Below, one piece after another: positions 9,128 through 17,821 of a DNA stretch of 64,000 nucleotides. The translations under genes and the position numbers were made by a program. Under the pieces are notes generated by a model that made no database searches, was not told where the DNA came from, and saw nothing but the letters and a program-made list of their open reading frames with translations. This DNA comes from Micromonospora halophytica (lineage in GTDB: Bacteria; Actinomycetota; Actinomycetes; Mycobacteriales; Micromonosporaceae): contig NZ_FMDN01000012.1 in assembly GCF_900090245.1 (NCBI RefSeq), positions 124,001 through 188,000 of the forward strand, in the 5' to 3' direction. The first letter of the stretch is position 1. Every line of letters starts with the position of its first letter.

Positions 9128-9861
9128 ACGCCCTGTCCAAGCTCGTCGCCGTCGAGGCAAAGCTGTTCCTGCGCGAGCCGGTGTCGCTGTTCTTCGTCTT
9201 CGCCCTGCCGCTGGGTCTGATGCTCGTCTTCGGCCTGCCTCAACGCGGCGCGACCGCCGACGACGGTGGCCAGCACACCGAGCTGACCTTCCTGCCGGCC
9301 CTCGCCCTGGCCCTCACCATCGGGATGCTCGCGCTGTTCACCCTGCCCATGGCGCTGGGCATCTACCGGGAGCGGCGGGTGCTGCGTCGGCTCGCCACCA
9401 CCCCCGTGCACCCCGCCCTGCTGCTCATCGCCCAGGTCGTGGTCAACCTGGCGATGGGGGTGGCCGGCGCGGTGGTCACCGCGATCGGTGTTCGGTTCCT
9501 GCTGGACCAGCCGGCCCCGGCCAACATGCCGGCGTTCGTGCTGGCGTTCCTGCTCGGGGTGGCCTGCCTGTTCGCGGTCGGCCTGCTCATCGCCGCGCTC
9601 GCCCCGTCGGCGCGGGCGGCCCAGTCGATCGGGCCGGCGCTCTTCTTCCCGCTGCTCTTCCTCGCCGGCGCCTGGCTGCCCCGCGACCAGATGCCCACCG
9701 TGCTGGCCCGGATCGGCGACTATTCGCCGCTCGGCGCCACCGTGGACACTCTCGCCGCGGCCTGGGCGGGCGAGAGCCCGGCGCTGCCGCAGCTGCTCGC
9801 CCTGGCGGTCACCGCCGTGCTCGGCAGCGTGCTGGCCACCCGCTTCTTCCGCTGGGAGTGA
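9124..9861 (+). CDS. ABC-2 type permease, DrrB-like
   Basis: This 245-residue membrane protein has about six hydrophobic segments (for example LSLFFVFALPLGLMLVFG near the N-terminus, then others near residues 60, 105, 145, 180 and 225). It contains the ABC-2 signature region around the fourth and fifth helices (GPALFFPLLFLAGAWLP). The GTG start lies within the GTGA overlap with the ATPase stop. It forms the membrane pore of the exporter. A single ABC-2 permease per ATPase, acting as a dimer, is the usual DrrAB arrangement. Confidence 0.92.
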   Translation: MNALSKLVAVEAKLFLREPVSLFFVFALPLGLMLVFGLPQRGATADDGGQHTELTFLPALALALTIGMLALFTLPMALGIYRERRVLRRLATTPVHPALLLIAQVVVNLAMGVAGAVVTAIGVRFLLDQPAPANMPAFVLAFLLGVACLFAVGLLIAALAPSARAAQSIGPALFFPLLFLAGAWLPRDQMPTVLARIGDYSPLGATVDTLAAAWAGESPALPQLLALAVTAVLGSVLATRFFRWE

Positions 9862-9932
9862 GCCCGCCCCCGCCCCGGTGCGGCTGCGGGAGCGCGGCCT
9901 TCCGCTAGGGGGTGGTTAAGGGTATTCGGCGA

Positions 9933-10001
9933 TTGTGACGTGGATTACCTTCAATAGTGAGAAGTGGTCGTCATCGGAGGCGGGAAAGCATTTTTCCTGC
10001 C
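9933..10001 (+). promoter_or_regulatory. Putative promoter and hairpin before the DUF5988 gene
   Basis: TTGTGA (9933-9938) and TAGTGA (9955-9960) are 16 bases apart, a plausible housekeeping-type promoter. Just downstream, GGCGGGAAA (9979-9987) and TTTCCTGCC (9993-10001) form a nine-base stem with one mismatch. The hairpin could be the terminator of the exporter operon or a leader element of the next transcript. Inference from spacing only. Confidence 0.4.
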
Positions 10002-10108
10002 ACCCGTTCCCTTCCCCGGGAACGCCGGTGTGCCCTTTCTCGGTAATCCGCGCCGCATGAGCGACCGGCGCACGGCGAGGCGGAACGACGAACGACGGAG
10101 GTCGTGCG

Positions 10109-10423
10109 ATGACACATTCTTCCGATCCCGCGCCGACTGTCCGGACGGCAGATTCCATCGTCAATGGCGACGACCGGACCGACTGGTCAGTACCGGCCCC
10201 ATCGATCAGCAGGGAGGCTGTCGGCATCGTCGAGGCGGTGCTGGAGGGCGGGCCGGTGAACCTGCCGGCCGAACTGCGCAGCCACCGGGTCTCGCCGGTG
10301 GCCGACAAGATCAAGGTGCACCACTACGGCGGGTACGAGCACTTCGAACGGGACTCCTCCAGGGGCACCGACGACGCGCCCGTGGTCTTCCGCTGGACCG
10401 GGCGTACCCGGATCGCCGAGTAG
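10109..10423 (+). CDS. DUF5988-like small protein
   Basis: This 104-residue protein has a disordered, Asp/Ser-rich N-terminal third. Its conserved core includes VEAVLEGGPVNLPAELR, KIKVHHYGGYEHFERD and the C-terminal FRWTGRTRIAE. I recognise this pattern as DUF5988, a family of small uncharacterised actinobacterial proteins frequently found near biosynthetic clusters. There is no signal peptide or membrane segment, so it is probably cytoplasmic. The ATG has a GGAGG site at 10096-10100. It is followed after 18 bases by the VOC gene, likely in one transcript. The biochemical role is unknown. Confidence 0.7.
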   Translation: MTHSSDPAPTVRTADSIVNGDDRTDWSVPAPSISREAVGIVEAVLEGGPVNLPAELRSHRVSPVADKIKVHHYGGYEHFERDSSRGTDDAPVVFRWTGRTRIAE

Positions 10424-10441
10424 CGGAAGGCAACAACTCCG

Positions 10442-10819
10442 ATGGGCATCCCGAATCCGCGGCCCGTCCCGCACCTCATGGTCAGGGACGCGGCCCCGGT
10501 CATCGCGTTCTACACCGACGTCTTCGAGGCCGTCCCGATCGAGCGGGAGTGCCTGCTCGACGGGCGGGTCCTGCATGCCGAGCTGGCCGTGGGTGGGCAC
10601 CGACTGGCGGTCAGCGAGTGGTACGACGGGCCCGGGGCGGTCGCGGCCGACGGCCCGGTCGTGCTGACCGTCGCCCCGGACGATCCGCAGCTGCTGCTCA
10701 AGCGGGCCCTCGCGGCCGGCGCGGAGCTCGAAGCGGCGGCCGACGGGGCGGTGGACGCGGTGTTCCGGGACCCGGCCGGGCAGCGGTGGTCGGTGGTCGG
10801 GGCCAGCCGACCGGAGTAG
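10442..10819 (+). CDS. VOC-superfamily (glyoxalase/bleomycin-resistance-like) protein
   Basis: This 125-residue protein has a single paired beta-alpha-beta-beta-beta fold of the vicinal oxygen chelate type. It starts with VPHLMVRDAAPVIAFYTDVF and ends with the typical FRDPAGQRWSVVG. PhnB-like members resemble this sequence. Possible roles are drug binding or a metal-dependent isomerase or dioxygenase. Only some of the metal ligands (H12, and an acidic residue in the last strand) can be guessed. It lies in a probable operon with the DUF5988 gene upstream (18-base gap, GGAAGG ribosome site) and after the ABC exporter, so a resistance role is conceivable. Confidence 0.75.
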   Translation: MGIPNPRPVPHLMVRDAAPVIAFYTDVFEAVPIERECLLDGRVLHAELAVGGHRLAVSEWYDGPGAVAADGPVVLTVAPDDPQLLLKRALAAGAELEAAADGAVDAVFRDPAGQRWSVVGASRPE

Positions 10820-10948
10820 CGGTGCGCCGCGACGGTAAGACGACGAACGAAGCGACCCGGCCGCGCTCCCGGTGGGTGCGACCGGGCCGCTGCACCGTGC
10901 AGCCGGTGCCGAGGTCGGGTCGATCCGATCTCGGCACCGCCCCGGTGG

Positions 10949-11782
10949 TCAGCGCCGCGCGGTGGGGGTCAGGCCGCCGCTGCCCCGGCGGTGCCGCCAG
11001 TACAGGTCCCGCCGGGCGCCCTTGGGGAAGCCCGGCTGCCAGGGCTTGATCGGCCCCGCCGGGTGCAGGATCGCCGAGTCGGAGAGCTTGCCGCCGAACT
11101 CCGGCTCCAGCCGCCACGCCATCAGGTCGTTCCACCGCCGGGGCAGGCGCAGCCAGTTGTCGTACACGGCGTAGTTCAGCGCGTCCTGGTCCGGGTAGCG
11201 CGACTCGTGCGCGTGCCGGCCGAGGTACGCCAGGGACCGCTCGGTGACCTCGCACTCCTTCCACCGGTCGACGTCGATCAGCAGCACCCCGGAGTTGAAG
11301 TAGTACCCGAAGGGATCCAGGTCCCGGTAGGTCGCCAGACCGGGGATGCCGCCCATGTCCAGCAGCCGCCGGTTGAACGGGTCGCGGACCGCGCCGAGCG
11401 GCACCCCGCCCATGTCCACCTCGAACAGCGGCTTGAGGCTGTTGGTGCACATCGTGTCGCAGTCGAGGTAGAGCACCCGGCGCACGTCGGCCGGCAGCGC
11501 GGCGGGGACCAGCAGGCGCAGGTACATCGCCGGTGACAGGTAGGCCATCACCGGATCGTTGCCCTTGGGCAGGTTGGCGGGGGAAGTGTCGACGCGCAGG
11601 TACTCCACGGTGGCGTTCGGCCCGGCGACCCGGGTGAGTGCGGCCCGGGTGGAGGCGTTCACGTCGTCGGCCGCGATCAACCAGTACCGCAGGGCCTCGC
11701 CGGGGTTCGACTCGGCGACGGTCGACATGACGACCGCGGCGTGGGGCGCGTACGCGGCGTCGAAGGTCAGAGTGAGGTCCAC
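10949..11782 (-). CDS. Glycosyltransferase family 8 protein
   Basis: This 277-residue GT-A fold enzyme opens with LTLTFDAAYAPHAAVVMSTV and carries the metal-binding DxD motif in YLDCDTM (about residue 115). The later FNSGVLLIDVDRW and DQDALNYAVYDNW segments are diagnostic of GT8 retaining galactosyl/glucosyltransferases. The HPAGPIKPW histidine is the usual third metal ligand. No signal peptide is visible, so it acts on a cytoplasmic acceptor that is not deducible. The GTG start at 11782 has AAGGAGAG seven bases upstream. It is convergent with the VOC gene, with no functional partner beside it. Confidence 0.85.
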   Translation of the reverse strand: MDLTLTFDAAYAPHAAVVMSTVAESNPGEALRYWLIAADDVNASTRAALTRVAGPNATVEYLRVDTSPANLPKGNDPVMAYLSPAMYLRLLVPAALPADVRRVLYLDCDTMCTNSLKPLFEVDMGGVPLGAVRDPFNRRLLDMGGIPGLATYRDLDPFGYYFNSGVLLIDVDRWKECEVTERSLAYLGRHAHESRYPDQDALNYAVYDNWLRLPRRWNDLMAWRLEPEFGGKLSDSAILHPAGPIKPWQPGFPKGARRDLYWRHRRGSGGLTPTARR

Positions 11783-11825
11783 GGGGTGCTCTCCTTCGCA
11801 CGGTTGAGCGCAACTCAGCGAAACT

Positions 11826-11842
11826 AACTCGAATAATGAGTT
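11826..11842. promoter_or_regulatory. Inverted repeat upstream of the GT8 gene
   Basis: AACTC (11826-11830) and GAGTT (11838-11842) form a perfect five-base dyad in a locally AT-rich stretch about 45 bases before the GT8 start. It could be an operator. Too short to be sure. Confidence 0.3.
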
Positions 11843-11965
11843 CGCGGCAACGAAGAGCCATTCTTTATCACCCGTATTCCTGACTGTCTCCGACGAATCG
11901 CCGAGCCGTACCCCAGAATTGACCCCTCAAGGGTGGTCAGGTGTCGGACATCGGACCGATAATGT

Positions 11966-11983
11966 CGGCCGGCATGCCGGCCG
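11966..11983. terminator. Perfect 18-bp palindrome downstream of the hydrolase gene
   Basis: CGGCCGGCA and its complement TGCCGGCCG abut at 11974/11975, about 60 bases past the stop of the leftward alpha/beta hydrolase. It may act as a factor-dependent terminator. No T-run is present, which is usual in this genome type. Confidence 0.35.
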
Positions 11984-12040
11984 GCGGTGGTTGCGGTGCG
12001 CCGGGGCGCGCCGCCGGTCGGCGTTCGCGTGTCACGGCAA

Positions 12041-12817
12041 TCAGCCGTCGAGGAACTCCTCGACCATCGGGACGAGCCACCGGGCGCGCTGCGGGAGGGT
12101 CGTGTGGGTCGTGCCGGGCAGGACCGCCAACCGGCACGACGGCAACCCGGCCAGGTCGCCGGCCACTCCGCCGCCGAGCAGCCGGAACATCTCCACGGCG
12201 TGCTCCGGCTGGACGATGTCGCCGTCCGCCAGCACGATCATGGTCGGGGCGGCCAGGTCCCGGATCGCCGAGGCCGGCCACTGCGGCAGGTCGGCGTCGA
12301 GGCGCTTGACCTTGGCGACCAGGGCCGGCCAGCCACCCGGGTCGGGCGCGGTGCGCAGGTACTCCTCGTGGAACTCGGAGCCGTGCAGGTGTTCGGGCCG
12401 CAGGTCCTGGATGCCGTCGAGCAGGCCCGGGTGCAGGCCCGCGTGGTGGAAGCTCACCGACGCCAGCACGAGCCGGCCGACCCGCGGCGCGTGGTGGGTG
12501 CCGAGTCGCAGCGCAACCATCGCGCCCATGCTCCAGCCGAACACGTCCGCGGTGGGAACGCGCAGGTGGTCGAGGAGGGCGACCACGTCCGCGGCGAGCC
12601 CGTCGACCGTGAGCGGCCGGCCCGCGTCCGGGGTGCGGCCGTGGGCCTGCAGTTCGACGGCGACGACCCGGCGGGTCCTCGCCAGCAGCGGCAGCATCGT
12701 GCCGAACGACGTGCCGATGCCGGAGAGCGCGCCGTGGATCAGCACGACCGGACGGCCGTCGCCGTCGCCGTGCGACTCGTAGTAGAGGGACAGGCCGTTG
12801 ACGGGTGCGTAGCTCAT
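12041..12817 (-). CDS. Alpha/beta hydrolase
   Basis: This 258-residue alpha/beta-hydrolase-fold enzyme has the oxyanion HG motif (VVLIHGALSG), nucleophile serine in GWSMG (about residue 96), the acid in VLADGDIV and the catalytic histidine in PGTTHTTL. There is no signal peptide, so it is cytoplasmic. Sequence alone does not separate esterase, lactonase or epoxide/peroxidase-type hydrolase. It is divergent from the AfsR-like regulator with only 68 bases between starts, so the regulator may control it. Confidence 0.88.
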   Translation of the reverse strand: MSYAPVNGLSLYYESHGDGDGRPVVLIHGALSGIGTSFGTMLPLLARTRRVVAVELQAHGRTPDAGRPLTVDGLAADVVALLDHLRVPTADVFGWSMGAMVALRLGTHHAPRVGRLVLASVSFHHAGLHPGLLDGIQDLRPEHLHGSEFHEEYLRTAPDPGGWPALVAKVKRLDADLPQWPASAIRDLAAPTMIVLADGDIVQPEHAVEMFRLLGGGVAGDLAGLPSCRLAVLPGTTHTTLPQRARWLVPMVEEFLDG

Positions 12818-12885
12818 GCAACCACCCTGCGCCGCGGCCCTTACGGCCCCCTTCCCACCCGCTTACCGCTTGTAGGGTGGCCCGC

Positions 12886-15800
12886 ATGCGTTTCGGTGTC
12901 CTCGGGCCGCTCGCCGTCGTCACCGACACCGGCGAGCCCGTCACCGTGCCGGGTGCCAAGGTCCGGGCCCTGCTCGCCGACCTGGTCGCCCACCGCAACC
13001 AGGTCGTCTCCGCCGACCGGCTGATCGACGACCTGTGGGGCGACGACGCGCCCGCCAACGCCGCCGGCGCCCTGCAGGTGCGCGTGTCCCAGCTGCGCAA
13101 GGCGCTCAACGACGCCGAGCCGGGGGCGCGGGACCTGGTCGAGTCGCGGCCGCCGGGGTACCTGCTGCGCACCGAGTCCGTCGACGCCGACCGGTTCACC
13201 GAGCTCGCCGCCGCCGCCGCCGACGCGAGCCTGACCGAGGCGCTGCGGCTCTGGCGGGGCGAGCCGTACGCCGACGTCGCCGACGCGCCGTGGGTGCGCG
13301 CCGAGGCCGACCGTCTCGTCGAGGCCCGGCTGATCGTGCTGGAGAAACTCGCCGAGGCCCGGCTGGCCCGGGGCGACCACGCGCTGGTCGCCGCCGACCT
13401 GGCCGAACTGGTGGCCCGACACCCGCTGCGTGAGGGTCTACGGGCGCTGCACCTGCGTGCCCTGTACGCCGCCGGTCGCCAGTCCGAGGCACTGGACAGC
13501 TACGCCGACCTGCGCACCCGCCTCGCCGACGAACTGGGCCTCGACCCGGGGCCGGAGCTGGTCACCCTGCACCGGCAGATCCTGGCCCAGGACGACGCAC
13601 TGAGCGCCCCGCCGAAGGCGGCGCTGGTCCGCAACAGCCTGCCCGCCCGGCCCGACGAACTGGTCGGCCGCGCCGAGGCCGTCGCCGAGCTGCGCGCGCT
13701 CGTGCCGGCCTGCCGGCTGGTCACGCTGACCGGGCCCGGCGGTGTCGGCAAGACCCGGCTCGCCACCGAGGTCGCCGGAGAGCAGTCGTTCCCGGACGGT
13801 GTGCACCTCGTCGAGCTGACCGCGCTGCGGCCCGGTGACACCGCCGTCGCCGAAGTGGTCCTGGCCGCCCTCGACGTACGGGAGACCACGGGCGCCGGTG
13901 TCGCTCCCGACGACCGGCTGATCGCCGTCCTGCGCCACCGGCAGGCGTTGCTCCTGCTGGACAACTGCGAGCACGTCATCGAGCCGGCCGCCGCGCTCGT
14001 GTCCCGCCTGCTGCGCGAGACCACGGGCGTCACCGTGCTGGCGACGAGTCGGGAACCGCTCGGGCTGGCCGGGGAGGTGCTGTGGGAGGTGCCGACGCTG
14101 CCCGTGCCCCTCGACGAGCGGGACCTCGACGCGGTCCGTCGTTCGGCGGCGGCCCGACTCTTCGCGGCCCGGGTCGCCGCGCGGCAGCGCGCCTTCCGGC
14201 TCGACGAACGAACCGGTCCCGCCGTCGCGCGGCTGTGCCGCCGCCTCGACGGCCTGCCGCTGGCGCTGGAGCTGGCCGCGACCCGGGTGCGCGCGCTCGG
14301 CGTCGAGCAGGTGGTGCAGCGGTTGGACGACCGGTTCCGGCTGCTCGGCACCACGCAGCGCGACCTGCCGGCGCGGCAGCGCACCCTCACCGCGGTGATC
14401 GGCTGGAGCTGGGACCTGCTGGCGCCGGAGGAGCGGGCCGTGCTCGCCCGGCTCGCCGTGCACCACGACGGCTGCACCCTGGACGCGGCCGAGCAGGTCT
14501 GCGACGCCGACGTGGACGTGCTGACCCGGCTGGTCGACCGCTCCCTGGTGGTACTGGACGACTCCGGCCCGGCCCCGCGGTACCGCCTGCTGGAGTCGGT
14601 CGCCGCGTTCTGCCTGGACCGCCTCGCCGACGCCGACGCGGTGCGCGCCCGCCACGCGGCGTACTACACCGCCCTGGCCGAGCGCGCCGACCCGCTGCTG
14701 CGCGGCCCGGGCCAGCGGGAGTGGCTGCTCCGGCTGGACGCCGAGGCCGCCAACCTGCGGGCCGCGTTCGGGTACGGCGGCGGGCTGCGCCTCGCCAACG
14801 CCCTCACCTGGTACTGGTTCCTGCGTGGCCGGCTCACCGAGGCGCGTCGCGCGCTGGCCCTCGACGGGGACCCCGCCGCGCGGGCCCGGGCCGCGGTGTG
14901 GCGGATCGGGTTCACCCTGCTGCAGGGCGGCACCGTCACCGCGGCGGAGACCGAGGCGGCCCTGGCGGGGTACGCCGAGGGCCGGGCGACCTGGTTCGTG
15001 GCGGCCGCGCTCGTCGACCGCAGCGAACTGGCCCGGGCGGGCGAACTGCTGGAGCGGGCCCGGTCCGCCGGCGAGGACCCGTGGGTCGAGGCGGCCGTGT
15101 GCGTCACCCGCGCCAAACTGGCGCACGCCGCGAGCGACCTCACCGCGCTGGAGCGCGACAGCGGGCGGGCGGCGGCGCTCTTCGCCGAGCTGGGCGACCC
15201 GTGGGGCCGGTTGCAGGCCACCGACTGGGTGGGCGGGTTGGCCGAGCTGACCGGCGAGTACGCGCGTGCCGCCGCGCTGCACCGCGAGGGCCTGCGCTGG
15301 GCCGAGGAACTGGCGCTCTGGCCCGAGGTCGGCAGCAAGCTGTCCTGGCTGGCCTGGATCGCCGTGCAGAGGCAGGACCACCGGCAGGCCCGGGAACTGG
15401 CCGAGCGCGCCTACCGGCTGGCCGTCGAGCAGGATTCGCCCGGTGCCCGGGTCTTCGCCGAACTGAGCCTCGGCATCGCCGCGCGCCGCGAGGGCCGGCG
15501 GGACGCCGCCGTCACCCACCTGCAACGGCTGGTCGACTCCGGCGGCGACGACGCGCTGTTCCTGCCGATGGTGCTGGCCGAGTTGGCGTACGCGATCGCG
15601 GACGAGGACCCGGCGCGGGCGCTCGCGCTGCACGCGCGGGCGTACGACGTCGCGGTGGCGATCGGCGCGCCCCGCGACGCGGCCGGCGCGCTGGCCGGGC
15701 TGGCCGCGGCGGTGCCGCAGCCGCAGGTGGCGGCGCGGATCCTCGGCGCGGCGGCGGCCGCGCGGAGTACCCAGGTGCCGAGGTCACCGGCGGAGCGCGA

Positions 15801-15996
15801 CGAGGTCGACCGGGTCACCGTGCGTTGCGTCGCCGCGCTCGGCGCGGACGGGTTCGCGACGGCCTACCGGGCCGGGCTCGACCTGTGCCCGGACGAGGCC
15901 CGGGCACAGGTCGAGGCGTTTCTGGTCACCGCGGGGCCGGCCGGTAGCAGGCGACGATCACGCCGCTCTTCATCACCGTCGTGTCCACCAGGGTGA
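12886..15996 (+). CDS. AfsR-like regulator (SARP/BTAD + NB-ARC ATPase + TPR)
   Basis: This 1036-residue regulator has an OmpR-type winged helix (residues 1-95, RFGVLGPLAVV...), a bacterial transcriptional activation domain (about 100-245), and an NTPase domain with Walker A GPGGVGKTRL (about residue 285) and Walker B QALLLLDNCEH. The rest is TPR-like. This is the AfsR architecture, in which ATP and phosphorylation modulate a SARP DNA-binding head. The ATG at 12886 matches the SARP N-terminus. The last 20 or so residues are Arg/Ser-rich and overlap the convergent reductase gene by 71 bases, so the true fold probably ends near AFLVT. It is divergent from an alpha/beta hydrolase. Its target is not known. 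Confidence 0.92.
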   Translation: MRFGVLGPLAVVTDTGEPVTVPGAKVRALLADLVAHRNQVVSADRLIDDLWGDDAPANAAGALQVRVSQLRKALNDAEPGARDLVESRPPGYLLRTESVDADRFTELAAAAADASLTEALRLWRGEPYADVADAPWVRAEADRLVEARLIVLEKLAEARLARGDHALVAADLAELVARHPLREGLRALHLRALYAAGRQSEALDSYADLRTRLADELGLDPGPELVTLHRQILAQDDALSAPPKAALVRNSLPARPDELVGRAEAVAELRALVPACRLVTLTGPGGVGKTRLATEVAGEQSFPDGVHLVELTALRPGDTAVAEVVLAALDVRETTGAGVAPDDRLIAVLRHRQALLLLDNCEHVIEPAAALVSRLLRETTGVTVLATSREPLGLAGEVLWEVPTLPVPLDERDLDAVRRSAAARLFAARVAARQRAFRLDERTGPAVARLCRRLDGLPLALELAATRVRALGVEQVVQRLDDRFRLLGTTQRDLPARQRTLTAVIGWSWDLLAPEERAVLARLAVHHDGCTLDAAEQVCDADVDVLTRLVDRSLVVLDDSGPAPRYRLLESVAAFCLDRLADADAVRARHAAYYTALAERADPLLRGPGQREWLLRLDAEAANLRAAFGYGGGLRLANALTWYWFLRGRLTEARRALALDGDPAARARAAVWRIGFTLLQGGTVTAAETEAALAGYAEGRATWFVAAALVDRSELARAGELLERARSAGEDPWVEAAVCVTRAKLAHAASDLTALERDSGRAAALFAELGDPWGRLQATDWVGGLAELTGEYARAAALHREGLRWAEELALWPEVGSKLSWLAWIAVQRQDHRQARELAERAYRLAVEQDSPGARVFAELSLGIAARREGRRDAAVTHLQRLVDSGGDDALFLPMVLAELAYAIADEDPARALALHARAYDVAVAIGAPRDAAGALAGLAAAVPQPQVAARILGAAAAARSTQVPRSPAERDEVDRVTVRCVAALGADGFATAYRAGLDLCPDEARAQVEAFLVTAGPAGSRRRSRRSSSPSCPPG

Positions 15997-16477
15997 GCGT
16001 GGTCCGGGCGTCGGCCAGCGGCGCGCTGACCGAGGGGCCGCCCTGGAGCACGGGGTGGATCCAGAACCGGACCTCGTCCACCAGCCCCGCCTCGACCAGG
16101 GCGTGGGTGACCACCCCGTAGCCGTACATCAGGATGTCCCTGCCGTCCTGGGCCTTGAGCTTGGTGACCTCTTCGATCAGGTCGCCCTGCAACACCTCGG
16201 TGTTGTTCCACTCCGGGTCGGTCAGGGTGGTCGAGGCGACGTACTTCTTGACGTTGTTGAAGTAGGCCGCACCGGTGCTCGGGTCGCTCTCGTCCATGTT
16301 CGGCCAGGCGGCGGCGAAGCCGTCGTACGTGCGGCGGCCCATCAGCAGCGCGTCTGCCGCGTCGGTCTGCTGGCCGGCGAAGGCGGCGGCCTCGTCGTCG
16401 AAGTACGGCATGGTCCACGCCGGGTCCTCGATGACGCCGTCGAGGGTGATGTAGGTCGAGCTGATGATCCTGCGCAT
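15926..16477 (-). CDS. Dihydrofolate-reductase-like (RibD C-terminal domain) protein
   Basis: This 183-residue protein opens with MRRIISSTYITLDGVIEDP and has the ALLMGRRTYDGF and DILMYGYGVVTHALVEAGLVDE segments typical of the YyaP/RibD-C DHFR-like family. The fold binds NADPH and is assumed to reduce a small heterocycle. The physiological substrate is unknown for most members. The ATG at 16477 has AGGGAGC upstream; a longer in-frame extension is unlikely. Its 3' end overlaps the AfsR-like gene tail-to-tail by 71 bases. Confidence 0.85.
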   Translation of the reverse strand: MRRIISSTYITLDGVIEDPAWTMPYFDDEAAAFAGQQTDAADALLMGRRTYDGFAAAWPNMDESDPSTGAAYFNNVKKYVASTTLTDPEWNNTEVLQGDLIEEVTKLKAQDGRDILMYGYGVVTHALVEAGLVDEVRFWIHPVLQGGPSVSAPLADARTTLTLVDTTVMKSGVIVACYRPAPR

Positions 16478-16653
16478 CGTGTGCTCCCTGGCTGCGTGTC
16501 TCGGTGACACCAGGAACCCTGCCAGGGCCCGCTTACGGTTCGCTTCAGGTGCGCTTCCCGCGTGGCGGCGGCGAGCGCGTAGCGCCCTGCGCCCGCCGGT
16601 GTCGGCGGGTGTGCTGCCGAGGCGGCCGGACGCACCGGTGGCCGCGACGGCGC

Positions 16654-17205
16654 TCACGGGCCGGTTCCGTCGGTGCGGGGTCCCGGGTGTCCCGGGTCTG
16701 CCAGGCTCGCGTCGGCGGACCTGCGCGCGCGGACGCGACGCATGAGGCGCACCCAGGGCGACCATCGAGCAGGCTCGGCCACCGGGGTGCCGGTGACGCG
16801 GCGTTCCGCATTGTCGAACAGGTCGTGCACGAGGGCCTCGTGGAACCATCGCACAACAAGGGGCCACAGCCATCGCATCCGCCCGGTCGTCGTGGCCGAG
16901 ATCGTGTGGACGAGTCTGGTCTCGTCGTCGGACTCGGGGGTCACTCGCAGCTCGTGCCAGCCGTCGAGGCCGCAGCTCGGGGCGAAGGTGAGCACCACGT
17001 GGCGACCCGGCTCATGGGACGTCACCGAGTAGCGGATCGGTCCGTGGCCGCCGCTTGACCCCGGCTGCAGTCCGTTGTCGAGGACGAGGGGCGGCCAGGA
17101 CGGGCTCGGCCAGGCGGATGACTCGGGCGTCGCCAACTCGTCGATGACCCGGCCGACGGCGTTGGCCGGTGCCGCGATGACTCTCTGTTGCACGTTGCGC
17201 ATCAT
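16654..17205 (-). CDS. SRPBCC/polyketide-cyclase-like protein
   Basis: This 183-residue protein starts RNVQQRVIAAPANAV, as SRPBCC (START-like) lipid-binding proteins do. The curved-sheet pattern continues through VVLTFAPSCGLDGWHELRVTP and RLVHTISATTTG. The C-terminal 40 residues are Arg-rich and have no recognised domain. The function is probably binding of a hydrophobic ligand. GGAGG lies four to seven bases before two adjacent ATG codons (17205 and 17202). It is divergent from the TetR gene across a perfect palindrome, so TetR probably controls it. Confidence 0.7.
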   Translation of the reverse strand: MMRNVQQRVIAAPANAVGRVIDELATPESSAWPSPSWPPLVLDNGLQPGSSGGHGPIRYSVTSHEPGRHVVLTFAPSCGLDGWHELRVTPESDDETRLVHTISATTTGRMRWLWPLVVRWFHEALVHDLFDNAERRVTGTPVAEPARWSPWVRLMRRVRARRSADASLADPGHPGPRTDGTGP

Positions 17206-17234
17206 GACCTCCGTTGCACCCGACGTGGCGCGCA

Positions 17235-17259
17235 AACATAACATAGGCTATGTTATGTT
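17235..17259. promoter_or_regulatory. Perfect 25-bp palindrome, probable TetR operator with symmetric -10 boxes
   Basis: The arms are AACATAACATAG at 17235-17246 and its exact complement at 17248-17259, with a single central G. Each arm holds a TATGTT hexamer. On the plus strand TATGTT (17249-17254) is six bases before the ATG at 17261. On the minus strand TATGTT (17245-17240) serves the SRPBCC gene. Binding by the adjacent TetR protein would block both directions. The AT-rich sequence stands out sharply in this GC-rich region. Confidence 0.85.
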
Positions 17260-17260
17260 C

Positions 17261-17821
17261 ATGACGCAGATGACGAAGGACGACTGGTTCCGCGTCGCCA
17301 GCCGGCAACTCGTCGAGCACGGCGAACAGGGACTCACTCTGGCTGCCCTGACCAGTGCGGCCGGCGTGACCCAAGGGTCCTTCTACCACCACTTCGGAGG
17401 GCAGGCCGGGTTCGTGGAAGCCTTCCTGGCGCACCTGGCGGCCCGGGCCTTCATCGACGTCTCGGCTGCGGCGGACGAGGATTCCACCACCCCGGCCGGT
17501 GCTCGGCGCGCGCTGCGCCGACTCGTCGAGATCATCGCCGCTGAGGATCTCGAGCTCGAGGCGGCCGTCCGCCGCTGGTCGCAGAGCAATGCGCGAGTGG
17601 CGGAGGTCGTCGCGGAGATCGACAGCCGCCGGGGTGAGCTGCTGGGCCGGCTCTTTCTCGTCGCGACGGGGGACCCGTCCAGGGCGGCCCACCTGACACG
17701 GCTCAACGGGACCTTCTACCTCGGAGCGGTCCACTCGCGTCCGGTCGTCCAGGGCGAGGAGTATGCCCGGATGGCCCGTGACCTCGAGCGACTGATCGAG
17801 CCGCCGGAGGCGACACCGTGA
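17261..17821 (+). CDS. TetR-family transcriptional regulator
   Basis: This 186-residue protein has an N-terminal helix-turn-helix (residues about 15-55: LTLAALTSAAGVTQGSFYHHFGGQ). A helical ligand-binding domain of usual length follows. Three in-frame ATGs exist (17255, 17261, 17270). 17261 fits a leaderless transcript from the TATGTT box inside the palindrome, and no ribosome site is visible for any of them. The stop overlaps the start of the FAD oxidoreductase (GTGA). It probably represses itself, the oxidoreductase and the divergent SRPBCC gene. Confidence 0.9.
   Translation: MTQMTKDDWFRVASRQLVEHGEQGLTLAALTSAAGVTQGSFYHHFGGQAGFVEAFLAHLAARAFIDVSAAADEDSTTPAGARRALRRLVEIIAAEDLELEAAVRRWSQSNARVAEVVAEIDSRRGELLGRLFLVATGDPSRAAHLTRLNGTFYLGAVHSRPVVQGEEYARMARDLERLIEPPEATP

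Noticed and set aside
2336-10044. A 14-base exact repeat (TGCCCTTTCTCGGT) at 2336-2349 and 10031-10044, both intergenic
   Set aside because: Several shared 14-mers are expected by chance in 64 kb of skewed composition; flanks align only weakly.
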